DNA of 64,000 bases. It comes from Flagellimonas maritima (lineage in GTDB: Bacteria > Bacteroidota > Bacteroidia > Flavobacteriales > Flavobacteriaceae). This document shows, piece after piece, positions 8,762-16,972 of this stretch. The notes beneath the pieces are model-generated. The model saw only the letters and a list, made by a program, of their open reading frames with translations, was not told the DNA's origin and did no database searches. The stretch lies in contig NZ_CP030104.1 in NCBI RefSeq assembly GCF_003269425.1, forward strand, positions 434,001-498,000, in the 5' to 3' direction. Position numbers and translations under genes: made by a program. Each line of letters begins with the position of its first letter. Within the stretch, counting starts at the first letter, position 1.

Positions 8762-9120
8762 AGATATTAATAATCGTATAAATTTTCTGAAAGAGGAAAT
8801 TCAATCTTTTTCCCATTCAAAGAGGATAATGTACGGGTTGTAATATCATAAACGAAAAATTGCTGAAAAAGATATATGGATTCATAAAAAATATAGATTT
8901 CCATAAATTTATTCGTTTGGTCGAAAACTAGACTATACTAACATCATGTTACAAAAGTTGTCTGATGCAGCTTATGATATCACAGATTTAGCTGTAACGC
9001 CAATGACACTATTTTAGACCAACCTAAGAGATTTGCCAAAATTTTTGTTTAAGATGATAATATTCTACCCGTTAGAATTGTTCAACGCAAATTCTGCTTA
9101 TTTTTAATTGATAAATTTAG
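8762..9120. other. Non-coding, apparently decayed sequence
   Basis: No reading frame of useful length. Short stretches look like former coding sequence: one frame near 8950-9020 reads LSDAAYDITDLAVTPM before a TAG, and another at 9020-9110 reads RFAKIFV, stop, DDNILPVRIVQRKF. Stops occur in all frames and I cannot name a parent gene. Very AT-rich. Together with the tail at 9121-9309 this looks like gene remnants rather than a regulatory region. Confidence 0.5.
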
Positions 9121-9309
9121 GAATCTATTGGTACAACTTCTACAATTATTTCAGGTTTTCCAGTGACTGAGCAATTTAAAAATCTACACCCAAAAATTTT
9201 AAAAGGCATCAACTATATGGTAAATCTAAATCACAACAAAATAAATTTAAAACCTTCTTCCAGTATAACATTGAAAAGTAGTAGTATTATCAATGACGTA
9301 AAAGCTTAA
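9121..9309 (+). pseudogene. Orphan C-terminal tail fragment, copy 1
   Basis: An open stretch of 62 codons between a TAG at 9118 and a TAA at 9307, without its own ATG at the beginning. The part from 9196 reads ILKGINYMVNLN and ends SSSITLKSSSIINDVKA. It aligns with the 42-codon frame at 10544-10672 (ILKGVDYVVNLQ ... TSSIIKLSNDGLVKVIRE), and about 45 bp are also similar at DNA level. The two are best explained as diverged copies of the same protein C-terminus. The parent family was not recognised. Confidence 0.5.
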
Positions 9310-9504
9310 AGTTCTACCCAACATATTTTTTAACTGTAATGCCCTACATTAATTCCGTTTTAACGAAATTGTTATGGACGTATTCCCTTACAAACTAAAA
9401 TCTAAGAAAAGTTATATATTATCAAAAGATTATGATTTTGAATACTCATCCATCGTTCAGAAGCATCATAAAATGAGTTTATAAACTTAGATTAATATAA
9501 AAAT
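9310..9504. other. Non-coding, possibly decayed sequence
   Basis: No frame of useful length. One frame at about 9373-9450 reads LMDVFPYKLKSKKSYILSKDYDFEYSS, which has coding character but no start and no recognised homologue. It ends at the strong hairpin at 9505. Confidence 0.4.
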
Positions 9505-9542
9505 CCCAGTATAAGATATTGTTCACAATATCTTATACTGGG
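9505..9542 (-). terminator. Strong intrinsic terminator after the crystallin gene
   Basis: A perfect 17-bp stem (arms 9505-9521 and 9526-9542) with a 4-nt loop. On the minus strand it is followed by ATTTTT, giving the U-run. It lies 73 bp beyond the stop of the minus-strand crystallin gene. Confidence 0.85.
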
Positions 9543-9615
9543 GAAGATTAGTTTTAAAACAATAAAATTAATCCCAACTATTTAAATAGTTGAAGAGGTT
9601 TAATATAGCCTTTTG

Positions 9616-10449
9616 TTATGGACATGTATTTGATGTATTTCTAGGAAGAGAACTAAAGCTAGTCTTATAAGCATTGACTGAAGTGATTTTATCGTTCCAT
9701 GAACTGCAAGCCCATCCACACTGAGAACCTGACCATAAATCTCCATCGACTATTCTGGTATACTCTTTTTTTAAGTCCCTCAAATTGGCTATATAAAGAG
9801 GTTCGTTAATCGCGCTAATCCATAATAATTTGCCTTTATAATCTGGGTCTTCAAAAAATTGAATTTCCAAACCTGCATCGACAGAAACAGAGCTTATTTC
9901 GTTGTCAAAATCAATTCCACCTGTTGTACATTGATTACTAAGTAAATGTCTAGTACTCCACCTACTAAAAACACTTATAGTATACTTAGGTATATTTAAT
10001 AAATGTGAACGAGCAATAGTAAATGTTGGATTCACACTTTTATTAGCGACTCCCTGAATATTCTTGTTTGAGATTTCAACCCCTTGAATTTTACTTAATC
10101 CATCTTGAATACTTCCATATTTAGTATTTAATAATTTAATAACGGAGAGATTTTGACTGAATCCCTCTGCTTTTTCTTTATTTGAAAAAAATAAAGGCTT
10201 GTTTATCTCAGAGTTTATCATAAAAACCATTTCATTTCCATTTACTAAACTTTTAATAGAATTAAGGCTCTCAGATTCTTCATACTTTATTTAACCATTT
10301 ATTTCTCTAAAATTAAGAGTGACTTCGGTGCCATCCAATACAATCGTTTCTTGTCCATCAAATTCTGAAACAGATTCAATGTCTTCAGCTATATCATCTT
10401 GACAAGCGATAAGCGTACAAATCAGACTAAATAAATAAATTTTTTTCAT
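9616..10449 (-). pseudogene. Beta-gamma-crystallin domain lipoprotein, interrupted by an in-frame stop
   Basis: The minus-strand frame starts at ATG 10449 with a lipoprotein signal (MKKIYLFSLICTLIAC, Cys16 followed by acidic residues) and stays in one frame to 9616, except for a TAA at 10291-10293 (codon 53). Without it the product would be 277 aa. The distal part carries a beta-gamma-crystallin domain: two calcium-binding N/D-N/D-x-x-S/T-S motifs, DNEISS (codons 182-187) and NDKITS (252-257), and a Greek-key F-x4-Y-x-G in FFEDPDYKG. A shorter product could start at an ATG at 10230 but would lack the export signal. Either a nonsense mutation or a sequencing error. The strong hairpin downstream is intact. 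Confidence 0.8.
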
Positions 10450-10543
10450 GTTGTAGATTTAATTTAGGGTTATAATTTAATTTTTGTAATATTAAAAATG
10501 TTAATTAATAGTAATCTTTTTCTTATTTATTATTGTTTTAAAC

Positions 10544-10672
10544 ATGATACACTATATAATTTTAAAAGGAGTGGACTATGTGGTAAATTTGCAGAACACA
10601 AACAGAAATCCTATTACATCGTCCATCATAAAATTGAGCAATGATGGTCTGGTAAAGGTCATAAGGGAATAA
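10544..10672 (+). pseudogene. Orphan C-terminal tail fragment, copy 2
   Basis: A 42-codon frame from ATG 10544 to TAA 10670-10672, one base before the tRNA nucleotidyltransferase ATG. Its residues ILKGVDYVVNLQ and the end SSIIKLSNDGLVKVIRE parallel copy 1 at 9196-9309. It could be read as a leader peptide translationally coupled to cca, but the similarity to copy 1 makes a truncated gene end the better explanation. Confidence 0.45.
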
Positions 10673-10673
10673 A

Positions 10674-12116
10674 ATGACGGAGGAATTCCACAAAAAAGCA
10701 ATACAGCACCATATTTTTAAACTTATAGGGGACACTTCAAGAGATTTAGGCATCGATTGTTACGTTATTGGAGGATTTGTCAGGGATTATTTTTTAAAAA
10801 GAAATCAGCCAAAGGATATAGATATTGTGGCGATTGGCAGCGGAATTGAACTTGCACAAAAGTTGGCTCTAAAACTAAAAGGAAAACCAAATATTTCTGT
10901 TTTCAAAAATTTTGGTACGGCAATGATCAAATACCAAGATTTAGAGCTGGAATTTGTTGGCGCCAGGAAAGAAAGCTACAATCGAGACAGTAGAAAGCCA
11001 ATGGTGGAAAACGGATCTCTCGAAGATGACCAAAATAGGCGAGATTTTACTATAAATGCTATGGCATTTAGCTTGAACCAGAAAAACTTTGGTAAGCTTT
11101 TAGATCCTTTCAATGGGCTAAAAGATTTGGACAATAAAATAATAAAAACACCACTCGACCCAAAAATCACCTATTCCGATGATCCTTTGCGAATGATGCG
11201 GGCAATTCGGTTCGCCACACAATTACATTTTAACATCGAATCCAATTCACTTAGGGCTATTTCTGAAAACAGGGAAAGAATTAAAATCGTTTCCAATGAG
11301 CGAATTGTTGATGAGCTCCATAAAATAATTTTGAGTAAAAAGCCCTCTGTCGGCTTTAAATTGATGCACCAAACAGGTTTATTGAACTTTATACTTCCTG
11401 AGCTTACCGCCTTACAAGGTATAGAAGAAATTGAAGGACAACGACACAAGGATAATTTCTGGCACACCCTAGAAGTTGTGGATAATATTTCAGAAAACAC
11501 CGATAATCTCTGGTTGCGCTGGGCCGCACTATTACATGATATTGGTAAAGCCCCTACGAAGCGTTTCCACAAAAAAATAGGATGGACATTCCATGCGCAT
11601 GAGTTTGTAGGATCAAAAATGGTCTTCAAAATCTTTAAGCGGCTCAAGATGCCCTTGAACGACAAGATGAAATTTGTTCAAAAAATGGTGTTGATGAGCT
11701 CCAGACCTGTTATCCTTTCCCAAGAATATGTGACGGACTCTGCGGTACGTAGACTTGTATTTGATGCGGGCGATAATGTTGATGACCTTATGGCACTTTG
11801 CGAGGCGGATATCACAACTAAAAATCCAAAAAAACAAAAAAGGTATAAAAACAATTTTAAAATTGTAAGAGAAAAAATAATTGAGGTCGAAGAAAGGGAT
11901 AAGGTGCGTAATTTTCAACCTCCTGTTACAGGTGAGGAAATTATGAAAACATTCGGTTTAAATCCGTCAAAAGAAATCGGTATTATCAAAGATGCCATAA
12001 AAGAAGCTATACTTGAAGGTGAAATTTTAAATAATCATGATGCTGCCTACCAATTTATGCTCGATAAGGGAAAAAAATTGGGTCTTTTGAATACAAGCAA
12101 CAAAGATTCAAAATAA
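10674..12116 (+). CDS. CCA tRNA nucleotidyltransferase / polyA-polymerase-type protein with HD domain
   Basis: 480 aa. Class II nucleotidyltransferase head: YVIGGFVRDYFL and KDIDIVAIG with catalytic Asp48 and Asp50; then RRDFTINAMA and the DDPLRMMRAIRFATQ motif typical of CCA-adding enzymes. A C-terminal HD domain follows, with FWHTLEVVD and LLHDIGK (His288-Asp289). It builds or repairs the 3' CCA end of tRNA; the HD domain in such enzymes has phosphatase or phosphodiesterase activity. The start directly follows the orphan tail fragment. The architecture matches the enzyme of other Bacteroidota. Confidence 0.92.
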   Translation: MTEEFHKKAIQHHIFKLIGDTSRDLGIDCYVIGGFVRDYFLKRNQPKDIDIVAIGSGIELAQKLALKLKGKPNISVFKNFGTAMIKYQDLELEFVGARKESYNRDSRKPMVENGSLEDDQNRRDFTINAMAFSLNQKNFGKLLDPFNGLKDLDNKIIKTPLDPKITYSDDPLRMMRAIRFATQLHFNIESNSLRAISENRERIKIVSNERIVDELHKIILSKKPSVGFKLMHQTGLLNFILPELTALQGIEEIEGQRHKDNFWHTLEVVDNISENTDNLWLRWAALLHDIGKAPTKRFHKKIGWTFHAHEFVGSKMVFKIFKRLKMPLNDKMKFVQKMVLMSSRPVILSQEYVTDSAVRRLVFDAGDNVDDLMALCEADITTKNPKKQKRYKNNFKIVREKIIEVEERDKVRNFQPPVTGEEIMKTFGLNPSKEIGIIKDAIKEAILEGEILNNHDAAYQFMLDKGKKLGLLNTSNKDSK

Positions 12117-12140
12117 ATGAGTTAAACTTTTTAATTCATT

Positions 12141-12262
12141 ATGTTCACATTCAGAGATTTAAAAATTGGCAAAAGGCAATGCAATCAATAACAAAAGTGT
12201 ATAAAAAGACTAATTTTTTTCCAAAGGAAGACACTTACGATCTAATATGTGATCCTATATGA
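12141..12262 (+). pseudogene. Four-helix-bundle (S23/IVP family) gene stub, frameshifted and truncated
   Basis: From ATG 12141 one frame reads MFTFRDLKI; after a single missing base near 12167 the sequence continues in the next frame as WQKAMQSITKVYKKTNFF and PKEDTYDL. Joined, this is the N-terminus of the four-helix-bundle family (23S rRNA intervening-sequence-type proteins; family pattern FRDLxIWQKAM, FPKEETYGL). Only about 35 of roughly 120 residues remain, then unrelated residues and a TGA at 12260-12262. The TGA overlaps the ctaA ATG at 12259 in an ATGA arrangement. Confidence 0.75.
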
Positions 12263-13293
12263 ATTTGAGCTTCAGAAAAATAGCAAAACTCACATTGGTG
12301 CTTGTGTATTTGGTTATCATCGCAGGGGCCGTTGTGCGTATGACAGGGAGCGGGATGGGGTGCCCTGACTGGCCCAAGTGTTTTGGATATTATATTCCTC
12401 CAACAAATGCAGAAGTTTTGGAATGGCGACCGCAAAGGGAATTTGAAAAAGGACAAGTAATCATTGTTGACGAAACCCTTCAAATAGCACAGTCCAATTT
12501 TACCACACTTGGCCAATACAACAGCGCGAATTGGAAACCTTACACTAAACATGATTATGCAATATTCAATGTATGGCACACGTGGATAGAGTACATCAAT
12601 CGATTGCTCGGTGCATTGGCAGGGCTGTTTACGCTAATTTTAGCAGTCTATTCCATTAGGTATTGGAAAACCGATAAAAGTGTCACTATTTTATCATGGC
12701 TTACAGTTTTAGGCATGGGTTTTCAAGCATGGCTTGGAGCAACTGTAGTATATTCAGTCCTAGCACCTGTGAAAATAACAGTTCACATGGTCATGGCCTT
12801 GTTGATTGTTGCATTTTTGCTTGTAATAATCTTTAGGGTAAAGCCCAATAAAAAATCGCAAAAAACATTTTTGCCCCTCAACTATCTTTTTGTTGCGGTA
12901 TTGTTGCTTACGTTGATTCAAATTATACTTGGCACACAGGTTAGGCAATTTGTGGACGAGCAGGTGAAAATAGTCGGTGAAAATTCCAAAGACCTATGGT
13001 TGCTTGAACCAAACCTGCAATTTTATATACACCGCTCATTGTCTATATTGGTTTTGGCGGCCAATGTTTTTTTATGGTTTACCATCAAAGCAAAAAAACT
13101 ATACTTTCCCAAAATTAACTGGGTCCTCGTTCTTATTGGGTTGGAAATAATCACGGGAATTTCCATGTACTATATTGATTTCCCGTTCGGAAGCCAGCCA
13201 GCACATCTTGTATTGGCATCCCTTCTTTTTGGTGTACAATTCTATTTGATTTTGGAAACAATTAACGTTAAGGGAAGTCTCAAAACTTCGTAA
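12259..13293 (+). CDS. ctaA: Heme A synthase (COX15/CtaA family)
   Basis: 344 aa, about eight membrane helices. Converts heme O to heme A for aa3-type cytochrome oxidase. N-terminal motif VIIAGAVVRMTGSGMGCPDWPKCFG with a Cys pair, heme-ligating His in VWHTWIEYINRLLGALAG (the E-Y-x-N-R motif), VHMVMALLIV, then HRSLSILVL and AHLVLASLLF in the second half. A long extracytoplasmic loop (about 35-90) is normal for Bacteroidota CtaA. The ATG overlaps the end of the four-helix-bundle stub. Confidence 0.92.
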   Translation: MNLSFRKIAKLTLVLVYLVIIAGAVVRMTGSGMGCPDWPKCFGYYIPPTNAEVLEWRPQREFEKGQVIIVDETLQIAQSNFTTLGQYNSANWKPYTKHDYAIFNVWHTWIEYINRLLGALAGLFTLILAVYSIRYWKTDKSVTILSWLTVLGMGFQAWLGATVVYSVLAPVKITVHMVMALLIVAFLLVIIFRVKPNKKSQKTFLPLNYLFVAVLLLTLIQIILGTQVRQFVDEQVKIVGENSKDLWLLEPNLQFYIHRSLSILVLAANVFLWFTIKAKKLYFPKINWVLVLIGLEIITGISMYYIDFPFGSQPAHLVLASLLFGVQFYLILETINVKGSLKTS

Positions 13294-13320
13294 CTTTGCC
13301 CTCATTCTAAAAATTTTCGG

Positions 13321-13815
13321 ATGATTTATAAAATCAGGATTATTCTTGATGCTGAGGAAGATATCTTCAGGGATTTGGAAATAGAGGATTCCAATACTTT
13401 GGAAGAGTTCCATAATGCCATTACACAAGCTTTTGGATTTGGTGGAAGTGAAATGGCTTCTTTCTATACCTGTGATGAAGAATGGAACCAAGATGAAGAA
13501 ATCGCACTTTTTGATATGAGCGAGAGCGGTTCTGATATAAGACTGATGAACGAAACTGTGCTGGAAGATGTTTTAACAGAGCAAAATCCGAAGTTAATCT
13601 ATGTCTATGATTTTTTCAGTATGTGGACATTTTTCGTGGAACTGGCAGATATTACAGAAAAAGAGGACCACAGTCCTTATCCCAATCTTTTATTCAGTTT
13701 TGGCGAACTGCCAGATTCCCCACCTGAGAAGAAATTTGAATCGAAACCATCAGTTGATTTTGATGATTCCTTTGATAATTATGACGACCTTGATTTTGAT
13801 GAAAACTGGAATTAA
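13321..13815 (+). CDS. IS1096-passenger/pRiA4b ORF-3-like protein
   Basis: 164 aa, acidic. The N-terminal 130 residues (MIYKIRIILDAEEDIFRDLE, FHNAITQAFGFGGSEMASFY, LIYVYDFFSMWTFFVEL) match the plasmid pRiA4b ORF-3-like fold, whose family name comes from a mobile-element passenger gene but which is a stable chromosomal gene in Flavobacteriaceae. No transposase is nearby. The C-terminal tail is an Asp-rich low-complexity segment (DDSFDNYDDLDFDENWN). Function unknown. It precedes the nucleoid-associated protein gene by 46 bp. Confidence 0.75.
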   Translation: MIYKIRIILDAEEDIFRDLEIEDSNTLEEFHNAITQAFGFGGSEMASFYTCDEEWNQDEEIALFDMSESGSDIRLMNETVLEDVLTEQNPKLIYVYDFFSMWTFFVELADITEKEDHSPYPNLLFSFGELPDSPPEKKFESKPSVDFDDSFDNYDDLDFDENWN

Positions 13816-13861
13816 ACCGACCTTGCCCTAACTTATAACTAAATTTTAGTAAAACTTAAAA

Positions 13862-14920
13862 ATGCTGAACCTATATCCTGCCCAAATTGAAAGTGTTTCG
13901 TTACATAGCGTTGGCAACAAAAATAAAGGCGAATCTATTTTTTTATCCGCAGAACCCTTTTCGTTGAATGATGAAATGTCGGGGCTTTTAAAAGAATACT
14001 TTTTCAAACCCTTTAGAGAGAAGGAAGAAAACTATTTCAGATTTTCGAATGAGGTAGATGTGGAGTTCAATGAAGTTTATAAATCAGTTGCAGAGCTGTT
14101 TGGAAATCCTTCAAAAACACATTTACTTTCAAAAAAGATTACTACACATCTTTTTGAGCAATCCAATCATCCACACATAAAAAGCGGTGAGGTTTATGTA
14201 GTCAATTTTTCGGATGTGGTAATCGACAATGAAAAAACAGATGCGGTAGGTATTTTTAAAAGTGAATTGAAGCATGATTTTCTTCAATTCAAGGAAAAAG
14301 AGCAAAACCTTGAAATTTTAATTCGCCAAGGAATCAATATCAATAAATTGGATAAAGGCTGTCTCATTTTTAATGTTAATAAAGAGGAAGGCTATAAAGT
14401 TTTATCCGTGGATAGTAACCGATATGATGCCAAATACTGGCTTGAAGACTTTCTTGGCCTGATTCCATTGACAGATGAAAATTTCTATACAAAGAATTAC
14501 CTCAAATTCTGTCAGAACTTTGCAAAAGATGTTGTACTTCCTGCAGAGGATAAACAACAAGAAGTCATGTTCATGAACCGTGCGGTAAATCATTTCGCCA
14601 AGAATGACGCTTTCGAGGAAAGTAATTTTTTGAACGAAGTGTTGGAAAACCCTGAACTTATACCAGAGTTCAAACACTACAAAGTAGAGAAAGGGCCAAA
14701 ATTCAGTATCGAGGACGTTTCCAATTTTGATATCGCCAACAAGGCCGTTTCAGATGCACGAAAGAAAATAAAAAACGTCATCAATCTAGATACCAATATT
14801 CAAATTAAAATGGATTTTATAAATCCTGAATCCGCTGAAAAATTTGTCGAAAAAGGATGGGATGAGGAAAAACAGATGTACTATTATCTGGTCTATTTTA
14901 ACAAAGAGCAGAAATCCTGA
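13862..14920 (+). CDS. 37-kDa nucleoid-associated protein (NdpA/YejK family)
   Basis: 352 aa, cytoplasmic, no membrane segment. Motifs include HSVGNKNKGESIFLS at the N-terminus, SGEVYVVNFSDV, the strand pair KTDAVGIFKSELKHDFL, and the middle DSNRYDAKYWLEDFLGL, all typical of the bacterial nucleoid-associated protein family. Probable DNA-binding or nucleoid role (family knowledge). The stop codon directly abuts the stop of the convergent gene at 14921. Confidence 0.83.
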   Translation: MLNLYPAQIESVSLHSVGNKNKGESIFLSAEPFSLNDEMSGLLKEYFFKPFREKEENYFRFSNEVDVEFNEVYKSVAELFGNPSKTHLLSKKITTHLFEQSNHPHIKSGEVYVVNFSDVVIDNEKTDAVGIFKSELKHDFLQFKEKEQNLEILIRQGININKLDKGCLIFNVNKEEGYKVLSVDSNRYDAKYWLEDFLGLIPLTDENFYTKNYLKFCQNFAKDVVLPAEDKQQEVMFMNRAVNHFAKNDAFEESNFLNEVLENPELIPEFKHYKVEKGPKFSIEDVSNFDIANKAVSDARKKIKNVINLDTNIQIKMDFINPESAEKFVEKGWDEEKQMYYYLVYFNKEQKS

Positions 14921-15997
14921 TCAAAATTTCTTTTCGATTATTTGGCTCATGCTCACGTTTTCGTAGTTACGCCGAACAAAATCCAGTGCGGCGGACAATA
15001 CTTGCCCCATAGTTTCGCACTTCTTAAAGTCTACATCCATGGTAAAATTGTGTAGTTCTTCCTTTAAGCGCGTGACATTCTCCGGTAAAGATATTTCATC
15101 TGTTTTCACGCAATTTATCAATCGTCTTATCCTATTTCCTGAACTTATGATTCTTTTGGCAACTATGGAACGTTCTTCTATTTTATACTGATCAACGGAA
15201 TATTCTTGTAATCTGGAACTTACCAATTTGACCATGTTTAAGTTTTCCTTAAAAAACTGCGGCAAGTATACCCTAAATTTTCCTTCAAAGCATTGCTGGT
15301 CAAAATCTATTGCTCGAATTCGGTAAACAACGTGATCAAAATCATGAACAGGTACTATTACGTAATTGTAGGAACGCATGTCTCCCAATAATCGTATCAT
15401 GCAACGCTCATTAAATTTTACAAATTCCTTGGCCAGTTGTGCCTGCTCCCGTTCACTGCAGTTGGGCAACATGTCCTTTATGAAAACATCTCCCGGTATC
15501 CCTGCTATATGTTCTTCTATGAGCGTGTCCTTGTAGACCAAAAAGTTTAAATTGTAAGGGGAAAGCATGTGCTCTAGCTCAAGGCCGTACACCCTTGAAG
15601 AATCTGTTTTTTTTACATAAAAATGGGTATAGTTGTCGTTCAAAATATTGCGCACCTTGATTCTGAAGGGTTTGGAATTACCGAAGGTGCAATAGTCAAC
15701 CGCATCAATATTCAAATACTCCAAAATACGCTCGCTTCCGTCTGAGTGCAATATGGAGTAAACCTTTTTTAGGCTCAGATCAATTTCTTCACGGTCAAAT
15801 TCTGAATAGTATACCCTAACCCATAAAGTATCTTCCCCTTCTTCATCATAAACTGAAACAGAGCCTGCAAAACGAAGTAGATCATCATAAAATATGGGTA
15901 TTTCTATTTTTCTGTTGTACTTATCCAAGTATGCATCCAATTTTTTATTGACAGGATAAGCAGGTTTTTTCTTTGACATTAATTTTTCCTCGGACAT
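14921..15997 (-). CDS. Uncharacterised protein with kinase-like motifs
   Basis: 358 aa from ATG 15997 (alternatives: ATG 15979 or TTG 16027). I do not recognise a named family. The order of motifs suggests a protein-kinase-like fold: a VKK lysine after a beta strand (YTHFYVKKTD, about 125-132), a Glu-rich helix (LELEHML), a hinge-like FLVYKDTLIEEHIAG, a catalytic-loop candidate GDMRSYNYVIV (Asp206 and Asn211 with the D-x4-N spacing) and a DFG-like AIDFD (229-233). The C-terminal 100 residues are helical. No signal or membrane segment. The gene is divergent from the ABC transporter at 16072 and abuts the nucleoid-associated gene. Confidence 0.6.
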   Translation of the reverse strand: MSEEKLMSKKKPAYPVNKKLDAYLDKYNRKIEIPIFYDDLLRFAGSVSVYDEEGEDTLWVRVYYSEFDREEIDLSLKKVYSILHSDGSERILEYLNIDAVDYCTFGNSKPFRIKVRNILNDNYTHFYVKKTDSSRVYGLELEHMLSPYNLNFLVYKDTLIEEHIAGIPGDVFIKDMLPNCSEREQAQLAKEFVKFNERCMIRLLGDMRSYNYVIVPVHDFDHVVYRIRAIDFDQQCFEGKFRVYLPQFFKENLNMVKLVSSRLQEYSVDQYKIEERSIVAKRIISSGNRIRRLINCVKTDEISLPENVTRLKEELHNFTMDVDFKKCETMGQVLSAALDFVRRNYENVSMSQIIEKKF

Positions 15998-16071
15998 TCT
16001 TTCCCTAATTTGTAACAAAATCGACAATACATCGTCAAGTTACTATAAACAATTCAAAAAACGATTCCGAC

Positions 16072-16968
16072 TTGGAAACAATACTGACCGTAAACAATCT
16101 TACAAAAAAATTTGGCTTTCTAACTGCTGTAAAAGATCTATCATTCACTATTGAAAAGGGAAACGTTTACGGTATTTTGGGACCCAATGGTAGTGGTAAG
16201 TCCACTACTCTTGGCATCATCTTAAATGTCGTCAATAGAACATCTGGAGATTTTAGCTGGTTCGATGGAAATACCTCTACCCACGAAGCTTTGAAAAAAG
16301 TTGGTGCCATTATAGAAAGACCCAACTTTTATCCTTACATGACGGCCGTGCAAAACTTAAGACTAGTTTGTAAAATTAAAGAAGTCCCTGAAACGAAAAT
16401 TCAGGAAAAACTTGAGTTGGTGGGTTTATGGGACAGGAAAGACAGCAAGTTTAGAACATACTCTTTAGGTATGAAGCAACGATTGGCCATTGCTTCCGCA
16501 CTTTTGAACGATCCCGAAATCCTCATTCTTGATGAGCCCACAAATGGTCTGGACCCGCAGGGAATCCATCAGATTCGTGAAATCATTAAAAAAATAACAA
16601 GTCAAGGAACTACTATTTTACTTGCCTCACATTTATTGGATGAAGTGGAAAAAGTATGTTCCCATGTGGTAATTCTCAGAAAAGGTGAAAAACTGTACTC
16701 CGGTCCCGTAGACAGTATGCTAGCTAGTCATGGTTTTTTTGAATTGAGGACAACCGATATGGAAAAACTTGAATCTTTATTGGAGAAAAATCCAAGTTTT
16801 GGGAAAATCATAAAAGAAAACGGGACATTGACCGCTTTTCTAAATGAAGAAATGAACGCCGAAGCACTCAATAGAATGCTTTTTGAAAAAGGTATGATAC
16901 TGTCCCATCTAGTTAAAAGAAAAGAAAGTCTTGAAGAACAATTTTTAACCTTGACCAAAAACAGCTAA
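16072..16968 (+). CDS. ABC transporter ATPase
   Basis: 298 aa. DrrA/BcrA-type ATPase of an ABC-2 exporter. Walker A GPNGSGKST (37-45), signature YSLGMKQRL, Walker B ILILDEPT, switch His in LLASHLLDE. The start is TTG at 16072: the first beta strand (TILTVNNLTKKFG) is needed for the fold and no in-frame ATG exists upstream. A C-terminal extension of about 80 residues follows the nucleotide-binding domain. Pairs with the permease 4 bp downstream. Substrate unknown. Confidence 0.88.
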   Translation: METILTVNNLTKKFGFLTAVKDLSFTIEKGNVYGILGPNGSGKSTTLGIILNVVNRTSGDFSWFDGNTSTHEALKKVGAIIERPNFYPYMTAVQNLRLVCKIKEVPETKIQEKLELVGLWDRKDSKFRTYSLGMKQRLAIASALLNDPEILILDEPTNGLDPQGIHQIREIIKKITSQGTTILLASHLLDEVEKVCSHVVILRKGEKLYSGPVDSMLASHGFFELRTTDMEKLESLLEKNPSFGKIIKENGTLTAFLNEEMNAEALNRMLFEKGMILSHLVKRKESLEEQFLTLTKNS

Positions 16969-16972
16969 AACA

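Noticed and set aside
10230..10230. ATG 10230 as the true start of an intact crystallin protein
   Set aside because: The region upstream is in frame, contains a lipoprotein signal and continues the same protein character up to the TAA, so the short version is better explained as the back part of a disrupted gene.
13321..13815. The ORF-3-like gene as evidence for a mobile element
   Set aside because: The family name derives from a passenger gene, but there is no transposase, terminal repeat or target duplication here.
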